Shown here in pieces: positions 8,301-16,914 of a stretch of 64,000 nucleotides of DNA (its first letter is position 1; each line of letters opens with the position of its first letter). The DNA is taken from NCBI RefSeq assembly GCF_007994135.1, contig NZ_VLKF01000001.1, positions 3,286,001 through 3,350,000 on the forward strand. Direction: 5' to 3'. Source of the DNA: Modestobacter roseus (GTDB taxonomy: Bacteria > Actinomycetota > Actinomycetes > Mycobacteriales > Geodermatophilaceae). The notes under the pieces were generated by a model, which saw nothing but the letters and a program-made list of their open reading frames with translations, was not told where the DNA came from and made no database searches. The translations under genes were made by a program, and so were the position numbers.

Positions 8301-8644
8301 TCCTTCAGCGGGTCGTGGCCCCAGTTCATCAGGCTGTACCGCCACTTCGACGTCCCGACGTCCTCCTTCTTCGGCTGCTGCGCCAGGTGCCGCTGCACGT
8401 AACCGTGCACCTTCCGCATGTGTGCGAGGTCGTCGTCGGTCAGGTCGGCCTTCTTCGTGTGCAGCAGCGCGACGATCCGTCGCCCGGACTCGTGCCCGGT
8501 CGACTCCCCCGAGCCGCCGTCCTTCTGCCCCACCGACTGCGACTCCTCGGTGCCCAGCCAGCGCTCGAGCTCGCCGGCGGTCATGTTCACCGCCTCGCCG
8601 AACTCGCGGCGAACCGTGTCGGCGTCGTCCTGGTGCTGCGCCAC
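8297..8644 (-). CDS. DUF3140 domain protein
   Basis: A 115-residue soluble, charged protein of the actinobacterial DUF3140 family. Family features are REFGEAVNMTAGELERWL, the ESGRRIVALLHTKK segment and the tail KWRYSLMNWGHDPLKE. The function is unknown; homologues are small and often encoded near stress or DNA-binding genes. The GTG start at 8644 follows a GGGAG ribosome binding site. It heads the minus-strand set with the methyltransferase and type III PKS, with a 4-bp overlap to the methyltransferase. Confidence 0.85.
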   Translation of the reverse strand: MAQHQDDADTVRREFGEAVNMTAGELERWLGTEESQSVGQKDGGSGESTGHESGRRIVALLHTKKADLTDDDLAHMRKVHGYVQRHLAQQPKKEDVGTSKWRYSLMNWGHDPLKE

Positions 8645-8692
8645 GTGCGTCTCCCGGGTGTTGATCGACTGCGCCTGCGGTACCGCGCGGAC

Positions 8693-9217
8693 GTGGCAGA
8701 GAAACGGATCGAGGCCGAGCGGGCGGACGCCCAGCGGACGGCGCAGGCGCGCGGCGAGACGCCCGACGAGGTGCTGGACCGCAACGTCAGCGAGGCCCTG
8801 CAGGAGATCCGGGTCACCATCACCGCGGTCCAGGTGCTGTTCGCCTTCCTGCTGACCCTCCCGTTCCAGTCCCGCTTCACCGACCTGGGCACGTTCGGGA
8901 CGACGGTCTACGCGATCACGATGATCAGCACCGCGCTGTCCACCGTGGTGCTGGTCGCGCCGGTCTCCTTCCACCGGATGCTGTTCCGGCGGCGGCAGAA
9001 GGCGGCGATCGTCGCGTTCGCCGACCGGTCGCTCGTGGGCGGGCTGACCCTGCTGCTGATCGGCATCGGCAGCGCGGTGCTGCTGGTGCTGGACGTGGTG
9101 CTCGGCCGGGGCCCGGCGATCGCGGCGTGCGCGGTGATCGGCACCCTCGGGCTGGTGACGTGGTACCTCCTGCCCCTGCGGCTGCGCCAGCGCCGGTCCG
9201 CCGACCCCGACTCCTAG
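8693..9217 (+). CDS. DUF6328 family membrane protein
   Basis: A 174-residue protein with a charged N-terminus (VAEKRIEAERADAQ), a conserved VLDRNVSEALQEIRVT segment, and about four membrane helices between residues ~45 and 160. The architecture matches the actinobacterial DUF6328 family of unknown function. The start GTG 8693 is 48 bp from the divergent DUF3140 start, so the two promoters must overlap. The tail is basic and probably cytoplasmic. Confidence 0.75.
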   Translation: MAEKRIEAERADAQRTAQARGETPDEVLDRNVSEALQEIRVTITAVQVLFAFLLTLPFQSRFTDLGTFGTTVYAITMISTALSTVVLVAPVSFHRMLFRRRQKAAIVAFADRSLVGGLTLLLIGIGSAVLLVLDVVLGRGPAIAACAVIGTLGLVTWYLLPLRLRQRRSADPDS

Positions 9218-9249
9218 GCTGCCCCCGTGGTGATCACCGGGAGGCCCGC

Positions 9250-10173
9250 GTGTCCGTGACCGTCGTCGGCAGCCTCAACGAGGACCTGGTGGTGACCGTC
9301 GACCGGCTCCCCGGTCGCGGCGAGACCGTCGTCGGCTCGGCGGTGGCGCTGCTGCCCGGCGGCAAGGGCGCCAACCAGGCCTCGGCGGCCGGCCGGCTCG
9401 GCCGTGGCGTGCACATGGTCGGGCGGGTGGGCGACGACCCCGCGGCCGGCCGCCAGCTGGCCGCCCTGGCCGACTGCGGGGTGAACGTCGGGCGGGTGCA
9501 GCGCACCCCCGGCGCACCGACCGGGTCGGCCACGATCCCGGTGGAGGCCCGGGGCGGGGAGAACCTGATCGTCGTCGTGCCCGGGGCCAACGCCGCCCTC
9601 ACCCCGGCCGACGTCGACGTCGAGTCGGTGCACCGGGCCGGCGTGCTGCTCCTCCAGCTGGAGACCCCGCTCGAGACGGTGCGCGCGGCCGTGGCGGCCA
9701 CCGGGGGGACGGTGGTGCTCAACCCGGCACCGCCGCAGCCGCTGCCGGCCGAGCTGCTCGCCGAGGTCGACGTGCTGGTGCCCAACGAGCCGGAGCTGCG
9801 CGCACTGTCCGGCGTGCCCGACGGGGACGACTCCCCGGCCGCCCTCGTCGCGCTGGCCCGGGCAGTGGGCAGCGGTGACGTGGTGGTCACCCTGGGCGGG
9901 CGCGGCGCGCTGGTCGTGCCGGCCGGCGGCCCGGCGCTGCTGCAGGCGCCGCCCCCGGTCGACGCCGTGGACACCACCGGTGCCGGTGACTGCTTCTGCG
10001 GCGCACTGAGCAGCGCACTGGACCGCGGCGCGGACCTCGCGGCGGCGGTCCGCTACGCGGTGACCGCCGCGGCGCTGTCGACCACCGGCCCCGGCGCCCG
10101 GGGCGCGCTGCCCGACGACGACGCCGTCCAGGCCCTGCTGGACCGCACGCCGCCGGCCGAGCCGGTCGCCTGA
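9250..10173 (+). CDS. rbsK: Ribokinase (PfkB family)
   Basis: A 307-residue sugar kinase that phosphorylates ribose to ribose-5-phosphate. PfkB signature 1 is GGKGANQASAAGRLG (from residue ~37), and signature 2 is DTTGAGDCFCGAL with catalytic D247. The N-terminal NEDL and the two-glycine lid are as in ribokinases rather than fructokinases. GTG 9250 gives the normal N-terminus VSVTVVGSLNEDL; GTG 9256 is a close alternative. No ribose transporter or LacI regulator is adjacent. Confidence 0.88.
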   Translation: MSVTVVGSLNEDLVVTVDRLPGRGETVVGSAVALLPGGKGANQASAAGRLGRGVHMVGRVGDDPAAGRQLAALADCGVNVGRVQRTPGAPTGSATIPVEARGGENLIVVVPGANAALTPADVDVESVHRAGVLLLQLETPLETVRAAVAATGGTVVLNPAPPQPLPAELLAEVDVLVPNEPELRALSGVPDGDDSPAALVALARAVGSGDVVVTLGGRGALVVPAGGPALLQAPPPVDAVDTTGAGDCFCGALSSALDRGADLAAAVRYAVTAAALSTTGPGARGALPDDDAVQALLDRTPPAEPVA

Positions 10174-10215
10174 GCGGTGGGTTTCCGCACCGGCCGGCCG
10201 GGCATCCGCCCAGGC

Positions 10216-10380
10216 ATGACCGAGAGCGCACCCCAGCACAGCAGCGAGCCTGCCGAGGGCTCCGACCCCGCCGTCGACCAGGAGGGTGGCCGGACGCCAC
10301 ACGCCAGCGAGCCCGCGGAGGGGTCGGAGGCGGCCGCCGAGGACGGGGTCGACCCGGAGAACCGCATCAGCGGCGCCTGA
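10216..10380 (+). CDS. Small acidic disordered protein
   Basis: A 54-residue protein that is strongly acidic and carries two imperfect copies of SEPAEGSD/E. It has no hydrophobic core and is probably disordered. ATG 10216 was chosen (MTESAPQHSSEPAEG) over an upstream GTG at 10177. Similar small acidic proteins occur elsewhere in the window at 16915 and 56628. Function unknown; it may be transcribed with ribokinase, 42 bp upstream. Confidence 0.55.
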   Translation: MTESAPQHSSEPAEGSDPAVDQEGGRTPHASEPAEGSEAAAEDGVDPENRISGA

Positions 10381-10411
10381 CCCCGCCGGCGGCTGGCCCG
10401 GCGGGACCGGT

Positions 10412-10549
10412 TCAGCCGCGCGGCAGGTCCTCCTCGACCGGCTCCGCCCGCTCGGGCTCCGGAGGCGGCGGGGCCGGAGCCCGCGGAGCCCGGCGCGGTG
10501 GCGCGGTGGGCGGACGCACGGACGACCGGCGGTCCGGTGACAGCGGCAC
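10412..10549 (-). CDS. Possible small proline-rich protein
   Basis: A 45-codon frame starting at GTG 10549 with an excellent Shine-Dalgarno (GGAGGAGG, 5-6 bp upstream) and ending at TGA 10412. The product is rich in Pro, Arg and Ala in the middle and acidic at its end (EPVEEDLPRG). It occupies the otherwise empty 326-bp region between the small acidic gene and the zinc-uptake promoter. It could be a chance frame in GC-rich DNA. Confidence 0.35.
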   Translation of the reverse strand: MPLSPDRRSSVRPPTAPPRRAPRAPAPPPPEPERAEPVEEDLPRG

Positions 10550-10631
10550 GGGGTCCTCCTCCAGCGGGGCCCTCCGGCCGACCCGGACGACCGTCGCTGC
10601 CCATGATGGCCGTCACAGCCGGGGACCGGAG

Positions 10632-10681
10632 TCGACCGCACGGCACCGCACGGGTGATACTGGGTCTGAGAGTCATTCCCA
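10632..10681 (+). promoter_or_regulatory. Promoter and candidate Zur operator of the zinc uptake operon
   Basis: TCGACC (10632-10637) and GATACT (10656-10661), spaced 18 bp apart, form a plausible promoter. Just downstream, TGAGAGTCATTCCCA (10667-10681) is an imperfect 15-bp palindrome with the TGA-N9-TCA-like layout of Fur/Zur sites. It would cover the transcription start and lies 26 bp before the binding-protein start codon. Assignment to Zur rests on the identity of the downstream genes. Confidence 0.5.
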
Positions 10682-10706
10682 CCAGGTATCCACGTGAGGA
10701 CCCGCC

Positions 10707-11720
10707 GTGCCCCGCCCTGCCCCGCTCCGCCGCCCCGCGCTCGCCGCGCTGGCCGCCACCGCCACGCTGACCCTCGCCGCCTGCGGCACCTCCGGCGGCG
10801 CCGGCACCACGACCGCCGAGGCCGATGCGGGCAACTGCCCCGGCGAGGTGCTCGACGTCGTCGTCTCGGTGAGCCAGTGGGGCGACGTAGTCGAGCAGCT
10901 GGCCGGGGACTGCGCCACCGTCACCACCGTGCTCGCCTCCTCCGCGGTCGACCCGCACGACTACGAGGCCACCTCCGCCGACATCGCCGCCTTCACCGAC
11001 GCCGAGCTGGTCGTGGTGAACGGGGCCGACTACGACCACTGGGCGGAGGACGCGATCGCCTCGCTCGACACCGCCCCCGCCGTCGTCGACGCGGCGGAGG
11101 TCGTCGGGGTCGAGACCGAGGAGCACGCGGAGGAGGAGCACGCCGAGGAGGAGCACGCGGACGGCGAGGAAGGGCACGCCCACGGCGGGGTCAACCCGCA
11201 CCTGTGGTACTCCCCCGAGTACGTCCAGGCCGTGGCCACCGCGGTGACCGAGCAGCTCACCGAGCTGTCGCCGGACGCCGCCGACCACTTCACCGAGCAG
11301 GCCGAGGCGTGGGAGGCCGACCTGCAGGCCTACCTGGACGAGCTCAGCGCGCTGCAGTCCGCCGCGGCCGGGCGCAGCTACGCCGCCACGGAGAGCGTGT
11401 TCGAGTACACCGCCGAGGCGATCGGCCTCACCGACGCCACCCCCGAGGGCTACCGCGAGGCGGCGAGCAACGAGGCCGAGCCGGCGCCCGGCGACGTCGC
11501 CGCGTTCGAGGCCGCGCTCTCCGACGGCTCGGTCGACGTGCTGGTGTACAACTCCCAGACCGAGGGCAGCATCCCCGAGCAGCTGCGCGCCTCCGCCGAG
11601 GCGGCTGACGTGCCGGTGGTCGAGGTGACAGAGTCGGTGCCGGACGACGAGTCGTCGTTCATCGCCTGGCAGCTGTCCCAGCTGGAGCAGCTCTCCGATG
11701 CACTCGGTGGGGGTCAGTGA
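10707..11720 (+). CDS. znuA: Zinc-type ABC transporter substrate-binding lipoprotein
   Basis: A 337-residue cluster A-I (ZnuA/TroA-like) metal-binding lipoprotein. The signal peptide ends in lipobox LTLAAC, with Cys26 as the lipidated residue. Metal ligands are expected at H84 (VDPHDYE) and H165 (GVNPHLWY). Between them is a His/Glu-rich loop, residues ~138-160 (EEHAEEEHAEEEHADGEEGH), which is typical of zinc rather than manganese binders. It heads a three-gene operon; its TGA overlaps the GTG start of the ATPase gene. Confidence 0.92.
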   Translation: MPRPAPLRRPALAALAATATLTLAACGTSGGAGTTTAEADAGNCPGEVLDVVVSVSQWGDVVEQLAGDCATVTTVLASSAVDPHDYEATSADIAAFTDAELVVVNGADYDHWAEDAIASLDTAPAVVDAAEVVGVETEEHAEEEHAEEEHADGEEGHAHGGVNPHLWYSPEYVQAVATAVTEQLTELSPDAADHFTEQAEAWEADLQAYLDELSALQSAAAGRSYAATESVFEYTAEAIGLTDATPEGYREAASNEAEPAPGDVAAFEAALSDGSVDVLVYNSQTEGSIPEQLRASAEAADVPVVEVTESVPDDESSFIAWQLSQLEQLSDALGGGQ

Positions 11721-12514
11721 CCGACGTCAGAACGGCCGACCCGGCACCCGCGGCACCTCCGGCGCTCGTCCTCGACGACGTCTCGGTGGTGCGCGGCGGC
11801 CGGACCGTCTGGTCGCAGGGCACCCTCACCGTGCCCACGGGCGCGGTCGTCGGGGTGATCGGCCCCAACGGGGCCGGCAAGACCACGCTGTTCCAGCTGG
11901 CCCTCGGGCTGCTGCCCCCGGCCACCGGCCGGATCGAGGTGCTCGGCCGCACCCCCAGCCGGGGTGACCGCCGGATCGGCTACGTGCCGCAGAACTACAC
12001 CGCCGCGCTCGGCGAGACGGTGCGCGCCCGCGACCTGGTCATGCTCGGCCTCACCGGCGGCCGCTTCGGACTGCGCCGCGCCTCCGCCGAGGAGCGGGCG
12101 CGGGTCGACGGGGCCCTGGCCCGGGTCGGCGCGTCCGGCTACGCCGACCGGCGGATGTCGGAGCTCTCCGGCGGCCAGCAGCAGCGGGTCGCCATCGCGC
12201 AGGCGATCGTCGACGACGCCGAGCTGCTGCTGCTCGACGAACCCCTGGCCAACCTCGACCTGCGCAACCAGCACGAGGTGGTGACGCTGCTCGGCGAGCT
12301 CACCCGCTCGCGACAGGTGACCATCATGGTCGTGGTGCACGACCTCAACCCCCTGCTGCCGGTGCTCACCGACGCCGTCTACCTGCTCGACGGGCACCCG
12401 CACCACGACCCGATCGACGCCGTCGTCACCGAGGACCTGCTCACCCACCTGTACGGCACCCCGGTCCGGGTGGTGCGCACCGCGCAGGGCGATCTCTTCA
12501 CCCGGGGCGGCTGA
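11717..12514 (+). CDS. znuC: Metal ABC transporter ATP-binding protein
   Basis: A 265-residue ABC ATPase with Walker A GPNGAGKTT (49-57), Q-loop GYVPQNYTA, signature LSGGQQQR (150-157) and Walker B LLLLDEP (~170-176). It energises uptake with the adjacent binding protein and permease. The start GTG 11717 overlaps the znuA stop by 4 bp, and 3 bp separate it from the permease gene, so the three are co-translated from one message. Confidence 0.92.
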   Translation: MTDVRTADPAPAAPPALVLDDVSVVRGGRTVWSQGTLTVPTGAVVGVIGPNGAGKTTLFQLALGLLPPATGRIEVLGRTPSRGDRRIGYVPQNYTAALGETVRARDLVMLGLTGGRFGLRRASAEERARVDGALARVGASGYADRRMSELSGGQQQRVAIAQAIVDDAELLLLDEPLANLDLRNQHEVVTLLGELTRSRQVTIMVVVHDLNPLLPVLTDAVYLLDGHPHHDPIDAVVTEDLLTHLYGTPVRVVRTAQGDLFTRGG

Positions 12515-12517
12515 ACC

Positions 12518-13399
12518 GTGGTCACCTTCCAGGAGAACTGGCTGCAGGTGCTGCAGACCACGTTCATGCAGCACGCCCTGATCGGCGGTTCGATGGTCGC
12601 GCTGGCCGCCGGGCTGATGGGCTGGTTCGTCGTCACCCGGCAGAACGCCTTCGCCGCGCACGCGCTGGCCCACATCGGCTTCCCGGGCGCCACCGGCGCC
12701 ATCCTGGTCGGCGCCCCGGTGACCCTGGGCCTGGCGGTGTTCTGCGTCGGCGGCGGGCTGCTGATCGGCCTGCTCGGCAAGCGGGTGGCCGACCGCGAGG
12801 TCGCCACCGGCACGATCCTCGCCTTCGCCACCGGCCTCGGGGTGCTGTTCGCCTCGCTCGCCACCGCCAACGCGAGCAGCACCACCACGGTGCTGTTCGG
12901 CAACCTGCTGGCGATCTCCACCGACCAGCTGTGGGTCTTCGGCGGCTTCACGCTGCTCGTCGTCGGGGCGCTCGCGGTGATCGCCCGCCCGCTGGTCTTC
13001 GCCTCCGTCGACCCGGCGGTGGCCGAGGCGCGGGGCGTGCCGGTGCGCGCCCTGGGGGTGGCGTTCATCGTGCTGCTCGCCCTGACCGTCACGATGGCCG
13101 TGCAGGTCGTCGGCACGCTGCTGCTGTTCGCGCTCGTGGTCACCCCGGCCGCCGCGGCCCTGCGGATGACCGCCCGGCCCGGGATGGTCGCCGCGCTCGC
13201 CGTGGCCATCGCACTGGGCAGCGTCTGGCTCGGCCTGGTGCTCTCCGCGATGGTCAACCTGCCGCCCAGCTTCTTCGTGACCACCCTCGCCGTCCTCACC
13301 TGGGTGCTCACCCTGCTGGTCACCCGCGACCGGACGCCCCGCGGCGCCGCCGTTCCGGTGGCCGACCCGGCGCCGCTCGCCGCCCACCCCGCCGGCTGA
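12518..13399 (+). CDS. znuB: Metal ABC transporter permease (ABC-3 family)
   Basis: A 293-residue permease with about eight to nine membrane helices and family features AFAAHALAHIGFPGATGAI and ALVVTPAAAALRMTARPG. It forms the membrane channel for the zinc binding protein and ATPase encoded immediately upstream. The start is GTG 12518. The cytoplasmic tail after residue ~275 is short. Regulation is presumably by the operator before znuA. Confidence 0.92.
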   Translation: MVTFQENWLQVLQTTFMQHALIGGSMVALAAGLMGWFVVTRQNAFAAHALAHIGFPGATGAILVGAPVTLGLAVFCVGGGLLIGLLGKRVADREVATGTILAFATGLGVLFASLATANASSTTTVLFGNLLAISTDQLWVFGGFTLLVVGALAVIARPLVFASVDPAVAEARGVPVRALGVAFIVLLALTVTMAVQVVGTLLLFALVVTPAAAALRMTARPGMVAALAVAIALGSVWLGLVLSAMVNLPPSFFVTTLAVLTWVLTLLVTRDRTPRGAAVPVADPAPLAAHPAG

Positions 13400-13508
13400 C
13401 CACCGCCCGCGGCGCCGGCCGCTGGGTGATCGACGTCTCAGCCCCCGAACGGGTTCTCCTGGCCCCGGGGCTGTTTTGCCGTGCCGGGTGCGGGGGAAGC
13501 TCGGCGAC

Positions 13509-13637
13509 ATGCCGAACAACGACACCGACCAGCAGCGGCTGGACCAGAACGCCCCCGGCGGCACCGACGAGGCGCGCGCCGAGCAGCAGCCGCTGGTGCG
13601 CATGCTGGCCAACCCGCGCCGCATCCGCCGGGCCTGA
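13509..13637 (+). CDS. Small hydrophilic protein
   Basis: A 42-codon frame, ATG 13509 to TGA 13637, encoding a Gln/Asn/Asp-rich N-terminal half (MPNNDTDQQRLDQNAPGG) and a basic tail (NPRRIRRA). It follows the zinc permease by 109 bp and is followed by a hairpin. The abrupt change from acidic to basic and the even codon use make it a credible small gene, but no family is recognised. Confidence 0.45.
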   Translation: MPNNDTDQQRLDQNAPGGTDEARAEQQPLVRMLANPRRIRRA

Positions 13638-13652
13638 CCCACCCCGCCTCAA

Positions 13653-13685
13653 CCGCACCCGATCGCATCGCCGCGACGGGTGCGG
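13653..13685 (+). terminator. Hairpin after small gene
   Basis: CCGCACCCG (13653-13661) and CGGGTGCGG (13677-13685) form a perfect 9-bp stem with a 15-nt loop, starting 15 bp after the small gene's stop. There is no U-tract, as is common in high-GC actinobacteria. Confidence 0.5.
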
Positions 13686-13734
13686 CGTCGTCCCACGAGC
13701 CTCACCGGACCCCTGTCGTCCCGGCTGGTGCCGT

Positions 13735-13749
13735 GTGCCACGATGGCAC
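13735..13749. promoter_or_regulatory. Short inverted repeat upstream of TetR gene
   Basis: GTGCCA-CGA-TGGCAC, with perfect 6-bp arms, lies 69 bp before the TetR regulator's start codon. TetR proteins usually bind palindromes of this scale in their own promoter. The site is short, so chance occurrence is possible. Confidence 0.3.
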
Positions 13750-13818
13750 TGCGTGAGCGCCTGAACACGTCGGCGTGCCGCGAACTGCTCCGTCACGGGG
13801 TGCTGCACGATCGCTGAC

Positions 13819-14454
13819 GTGACTGCCGCAGCCCTCCCCCTGCACACGGCCGACGACGGCTCGGCACCCGTCCGTCGATCCCGCGCGGAGCGCCAGGAGA
13901 TCGTCCTGGACACCGCCGAGCGACTGTTCTCGGCGCGCAGCTCGCGCAGTGTGGGCATGGACGAACTGGTCCGCGAGACCGGGCTGGGCAAGATGACGGT
14001 CTACCGGCTCTTCAAGAGCAAGGACGACCTGGTCGGCGCCTACCTGGCGCGCAAGGCGGCCACGGTGCTGTCCTACATCGACGCCGAGCTGATCCGGCTG
14101 GAGGGCGACCCCCGGGCCGCCCTGCTCTCGGTGGTCGACGCGGTGGAGAAGGACGTCACCCGCACCGGCTTCCGCGGCTGCCCGTTCACCAACGTCAGCA
14201 GCGAGTACGACGACCCGCAGCACCCCGCCCGCAGCGCCGCCGCCGACTACAAGTTCGAGCTGCACATGCGGCTGGAGCGGCTGGCCGCCGAGGTGGTGCC
14301 CGGCGGCGGGGAGGACCTCGCCGCCCAGGTGCACCTGATCATCGACGGGATGTACCTCTCCGGCGGGCTGCTGGGCCCCGACGGGCCGGCCTCCCACGGC
14401 CGCCGGCTCGCCCAGAAGCTGATCGACGCCGCCGTCCGGGACGCCACCGCCTGA
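13819..14454 (+). CDS. TetR/AcrR family transcriptional regulator
   Basis: A 211-residue regulator. Residues ~20-66 form the TetR DNA-binding domain (RQEIVLDTAERLFS, then VGMDELVRETGLGKMTVYRLF). The C-terminal helices form a ligand pocket with a GFRGCPFTNVSSEY segment like those of regulators of the YcdC/TetR_C group. The start GTG 13819 is preceded by no strong binding site. The nearest downstream metabolic gene is the acyl-CoA dehydrogenase at 15038, but a regulatory link is not shown by the sequence. Confidence 0.85.
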   Translation: MTAAALPLHTADDGSAPVRRSRAERQEIVLDTAERLFSARSSRSVGMDELVRETGLGKMTVYRLFKSKDDLVGAYLARKAATVLSYIDAELIRLEGDPRAALLSVVDAVEKDVTRTGFRGCPFTNVSSEYDDPQHPARSAAADYKFELHMRLERLAAEVVPGGGEDLAAQVHLIIDGMYLSGGLLGPDGPASHGRRLAQKLIDAAVRDATA

Positions 14455-14491
14455 ACGGGCGGCCGGGCGCGGGAAGCCGCAGGATCGGCTC

Positions 14492-14932
14492 ATGACCGAC
14501 CGCTCGCGCCCTGACCTCGACGACGACACCGTCACCGCCGTCGGCAAGCTCTCGGAGGCCCTCGAGGCCGTCGAGCACGCCCGGGGCATGCTCTACGGCT
14601 TCCACCAGCTCACCGGCCGCGCCGACCTGCTCCTGCAGGACGCCGTCGACCTGTTCCGCCAGGCGGGCCACGGCGAATTCGCCGACGACCTGGACCGGGA
14701 CCTGGTCGGCCGCAACGTCATCGCCGACCGGTGGACCTTCCAGATCGTCGAGGACTACGACGCGAACTACTGGTCCACCTTCCGCTCCTTCGACCAGCGG
14801 GCCCGCGAGGCCTTCACCGACGGCGAGCGGCACGTCCACGAGGCGCGGATGAAGCAGCGCGAACGCACCCACGGCCACCCGCACCACGAGGCCGGCCCGG
14901 TGCTCGACGAGAACGCCGCCGGGGACGACTGA
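14492..14932 (+). CDS. Conserved hypothetical protein
   Basis: A 146-residue soluble helical protein. It starts MTDRSRPDLDDDTV, has a conserved-looking core (ALEAVEHARGMLYGFHQL, RNVIADRWTFQIVEDYDANY), and ends with a His-rich segment RTHGHPHHEAGP. I recall similar unannotated actinobacterial proteins but no function. The His-rich tail could bind metal. It lies 37 bp after the TetR gene on the same strand. Confidence 0.7.
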   Translation: MTDRSRPDLDDDTVTAVGKLSEALEAVEHARGMLYGFHQLTGRADLLLQDAVDLFRQAGHGEFADDLDRDLVGRNVIADRWTFQIVEDYDANYWSTFRSFDQRAREAFTDGERHVHEARMKQRERTHGHPHHEAGPVLDENAAGDD

Positions 14933-14982
14933 GCCACGGGCGCGGTGGGTCCTTGTGCCGGTCACCGGTCGGCCCTAGCGTT

Positions 14983-15000
14983 GGTTACCAGCCAGTAACC
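14983..15000. promoter_or_regulatory. Inverted repeat upstream of acyl-CoA dehydrogenase
   Basis: GGTTAC (14983-14988) and GTAACC (14995-15000) are perfect inverted copies spaced by 6 bp, 37 bp before the start codon. The AT-containing arms stand out in GC-rich sequence. The layout fits a TetR-type operator for a fatty-acid gene; the binding protein is unknown. Confidence 0.45.
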
Positions 15001-15037
15001 CGCGCCGTCCGGCCCCGCACCCAGGAGCGCTCCGCAG

Positions 15038-16882
15038 ATGAGCCACTACACGGCCAACCTCCGCGACCTCGAGTTCAACCTCTTCGAGTTCCAGAGCACC
15101 AAGGACCGGTTCGGCACCGGGCCGTTCGCGCAGATGGACGCCGAGACCGCCCGCGGGGTGCTGGCCGAGGTCCGCCGGCTGGCCGAGGGGCCGCTGGCCG
15201 CATCCTTCGCCGACGCCGACCGGAACCCGCCGGTGTTCGACCCGGCGACGCACACGGTGACGCTGCCGGAGTCGTTCCGGGAGTCGGTCCGCGCGGTGGA
15301 GGCCGGCGAGTGGTGGCGGCTGGACCTGCCCGAGGAGCTCGGCGGCTTCGGCGCACCGTTCAGCTTGCGCTGGGCGGCGTTCGAGATGATCCTCGGCGCC
15401 AACCCGGCGGTGTTCATGTACGGCTCGGGCGCGACGTTCGCGGCGATCCTGCACTCGCTCGGCACCCCGGACCAGCAGCGGCTGGCCGAGCTGATGATCG
15501 AGCACCTCTGGGGCGCGACGATGGTGCTCACCGAACCCGACGCGGGCTCCGACGTCGGCGCCGGGCGGGCCCGGGCCGTGCAGCAGCCCGACGGCTCCTG
15601 GCACATCACCGGCGTCAAGCGCTTCATCTCCTCGGCCGAGCACGACCTGAGCGACAACATCGTGCACCTGGTGCTCGCCCGCCCGGAGGGGGCCGGGCCG
15701 GGCACCAAGGGGCTGTCGCTGTTCGTCGTCCCCAAGTTCCACGTCGACCTGGCCACCGGCGAGCTCGGCGAGCGCAACGGCGTGTACGTGACCAACCTCG
15801 AGAAGAAGATGGGCCTGAAGGTCTCCACCACCTGCGAGCTCACCTTCGGGGACGGACCGGTCCCGGCCCGGGGCTGGCTGGTCGGCGACGTGCACGACGG
15901 CATCGCCCAGATGTTCCGGGTCATCGAGTACGCGCGGATGTTCGTCGGCACCAAGGCGATCGCCACCCTGTCGGCCGGCTACCAGGTGGCCCTGGAGTAC
16001 GCGAAGACGCGGGTGCAGGGCGCCGACCTCACCGCCACCGCCAAGGACGCCCCGCGGGTGCCGATCACCCACCACCCCGACGTCCGGCGCTCGCTGATGC
16101 TGCAGAAGGCCTACGCCGAGGGCATGCGCGCCCTCTACCTCTACACCGCCACCTTCCGCGACCAGGTGATGGAGGCCCAGGCCGCGGGCACCACCGACAG
16201 CCCGGAGGCCGTGCTCGCGGCGAAGCTGAACGACCTCCTGCTGCCCGTGGTCAAGGGCTTCGGCTCCGAGCGGGCCACCCAGCTGCTCACCAGCGAGTCG
16301 CTGCAGACCCTGGGCGGCTCGGGCTACCTGCAGGACTACCCGGTCGAGCAGTACGTCCGGGACTCCAAGATCGACACCCTCTACGAGGGGACGACGGCGA
16401 TCCAGGGCCAGGACTTCTTCTTCCGGAAGATCGTCCGGGACGGCGGGGTGGCGCTGACCTGGCTGGCGGAGCAGGTCCAGGCCACCGTCACCGCGGAGGC
16501 GGGCAACGGCCGGCTCAAGGTCGAGCGCGCGCTGCTCGGCACCGCGCTGGGCGACGTGCAGGGGATGCTGACCGCGATGTTCGGCCAGCTGACCGCCGCG
16601 ACCGAGGACCGCACCAAGCTCTACGCGGTCGGCCAGAACACCAGCCGGCTGCTGCTGGCGGTCGGCGACCTGGTCACCGGGTGGCTCCTGGTCCGCCAGG
16701 CGGAGGTGGCGCTCGCCGCGCTGGCCGGCGACGTGGGCGAGCGGGACCGGCACTTCTACGAGGGCAAGCTCGCCGCGACCCGGTTCTTCTGCAGCCAGGT
16801 GCTGCCGAAGCTGACCAGCGAGCGGTACCTCGTCGAGCACACCGACAACGCGCTGATGGAGGTCGACGAGGCCGCGTTCTGA
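15038..16882 (+). CDS. Acyl-CoA dehydrogenase, FadE5-like
   Basis: A 614-residue flavoprotein longer than classical acyl-CoA dehydrogenases. It has the N-terminal helical domain, the beta domain ([15 protein letters not shown]), and the C-terminal domain with the catalytic base at about E450 in [13 protein letters not shown]. An extra C-terminal ~120-residue domain follows, as in mycobacterial FadE5, which accepts a wide range of chain lengths. It catalyses the first step of beta-oxidation. SD AGGAG lies 10 bp before ATG 15038. No partner hydratase or thiolase is adjacent. Confidence 0.92.
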   Translation: MSHYTANLRDLEFNLFEFQSTKDRFGTGPFAQMDAETARGVLAEVRRLAEGPLAASFADADRNPPVFDPATHTVTLPESFRESVRAVEAGEWWRLDLPEELGGFGAPFSLRWAAFEMILGANPAVFMYGSGATFAAILHSLGTPDQQRLAELMIEHLWGATMVLTEPDAGSDVGAGRARAVQQPDGSWHITGVKRFISSAEHDLSDNIVHLVLARPEGAGPGTKGLSLFVVPKFHVDLATGELGERNGVYVTNLEKKMGLKVSTTCELTFGDGPVPARGWLVGDVHDGIAQMFRVIEYARMFVGTKAIATLSAGYQVALEYAKTRVQGADLTATAKDAPRVPITHHPDVRRSLMLQKAYAEGMRALYLYTATFRDQVMEAQAAGTTDSPEAVLAAKLNDLLLPVVKGFGSERATQLLTSESLQTLGGSGYLQDYPVEQYVRDSKIDTLYEGTTAIQGQDFFFRKIVRDGGVALTWLAEQVQATVTAEAGNGRLKVERALLGTALGDVQGMLTAMFGQLTAATEDRTKLYAVGQNTSRLLLAVGDLVTGWLLVRQAEVALAALAGDVGERDRHFYEGKLAATRFFCSQVLPKLTSERYLVEHTDNALMEVDEAAF

Positions 16883-16914
16883 GTAGCCGCGCCACCGCCG
16901 GGCATGCACGGGTC

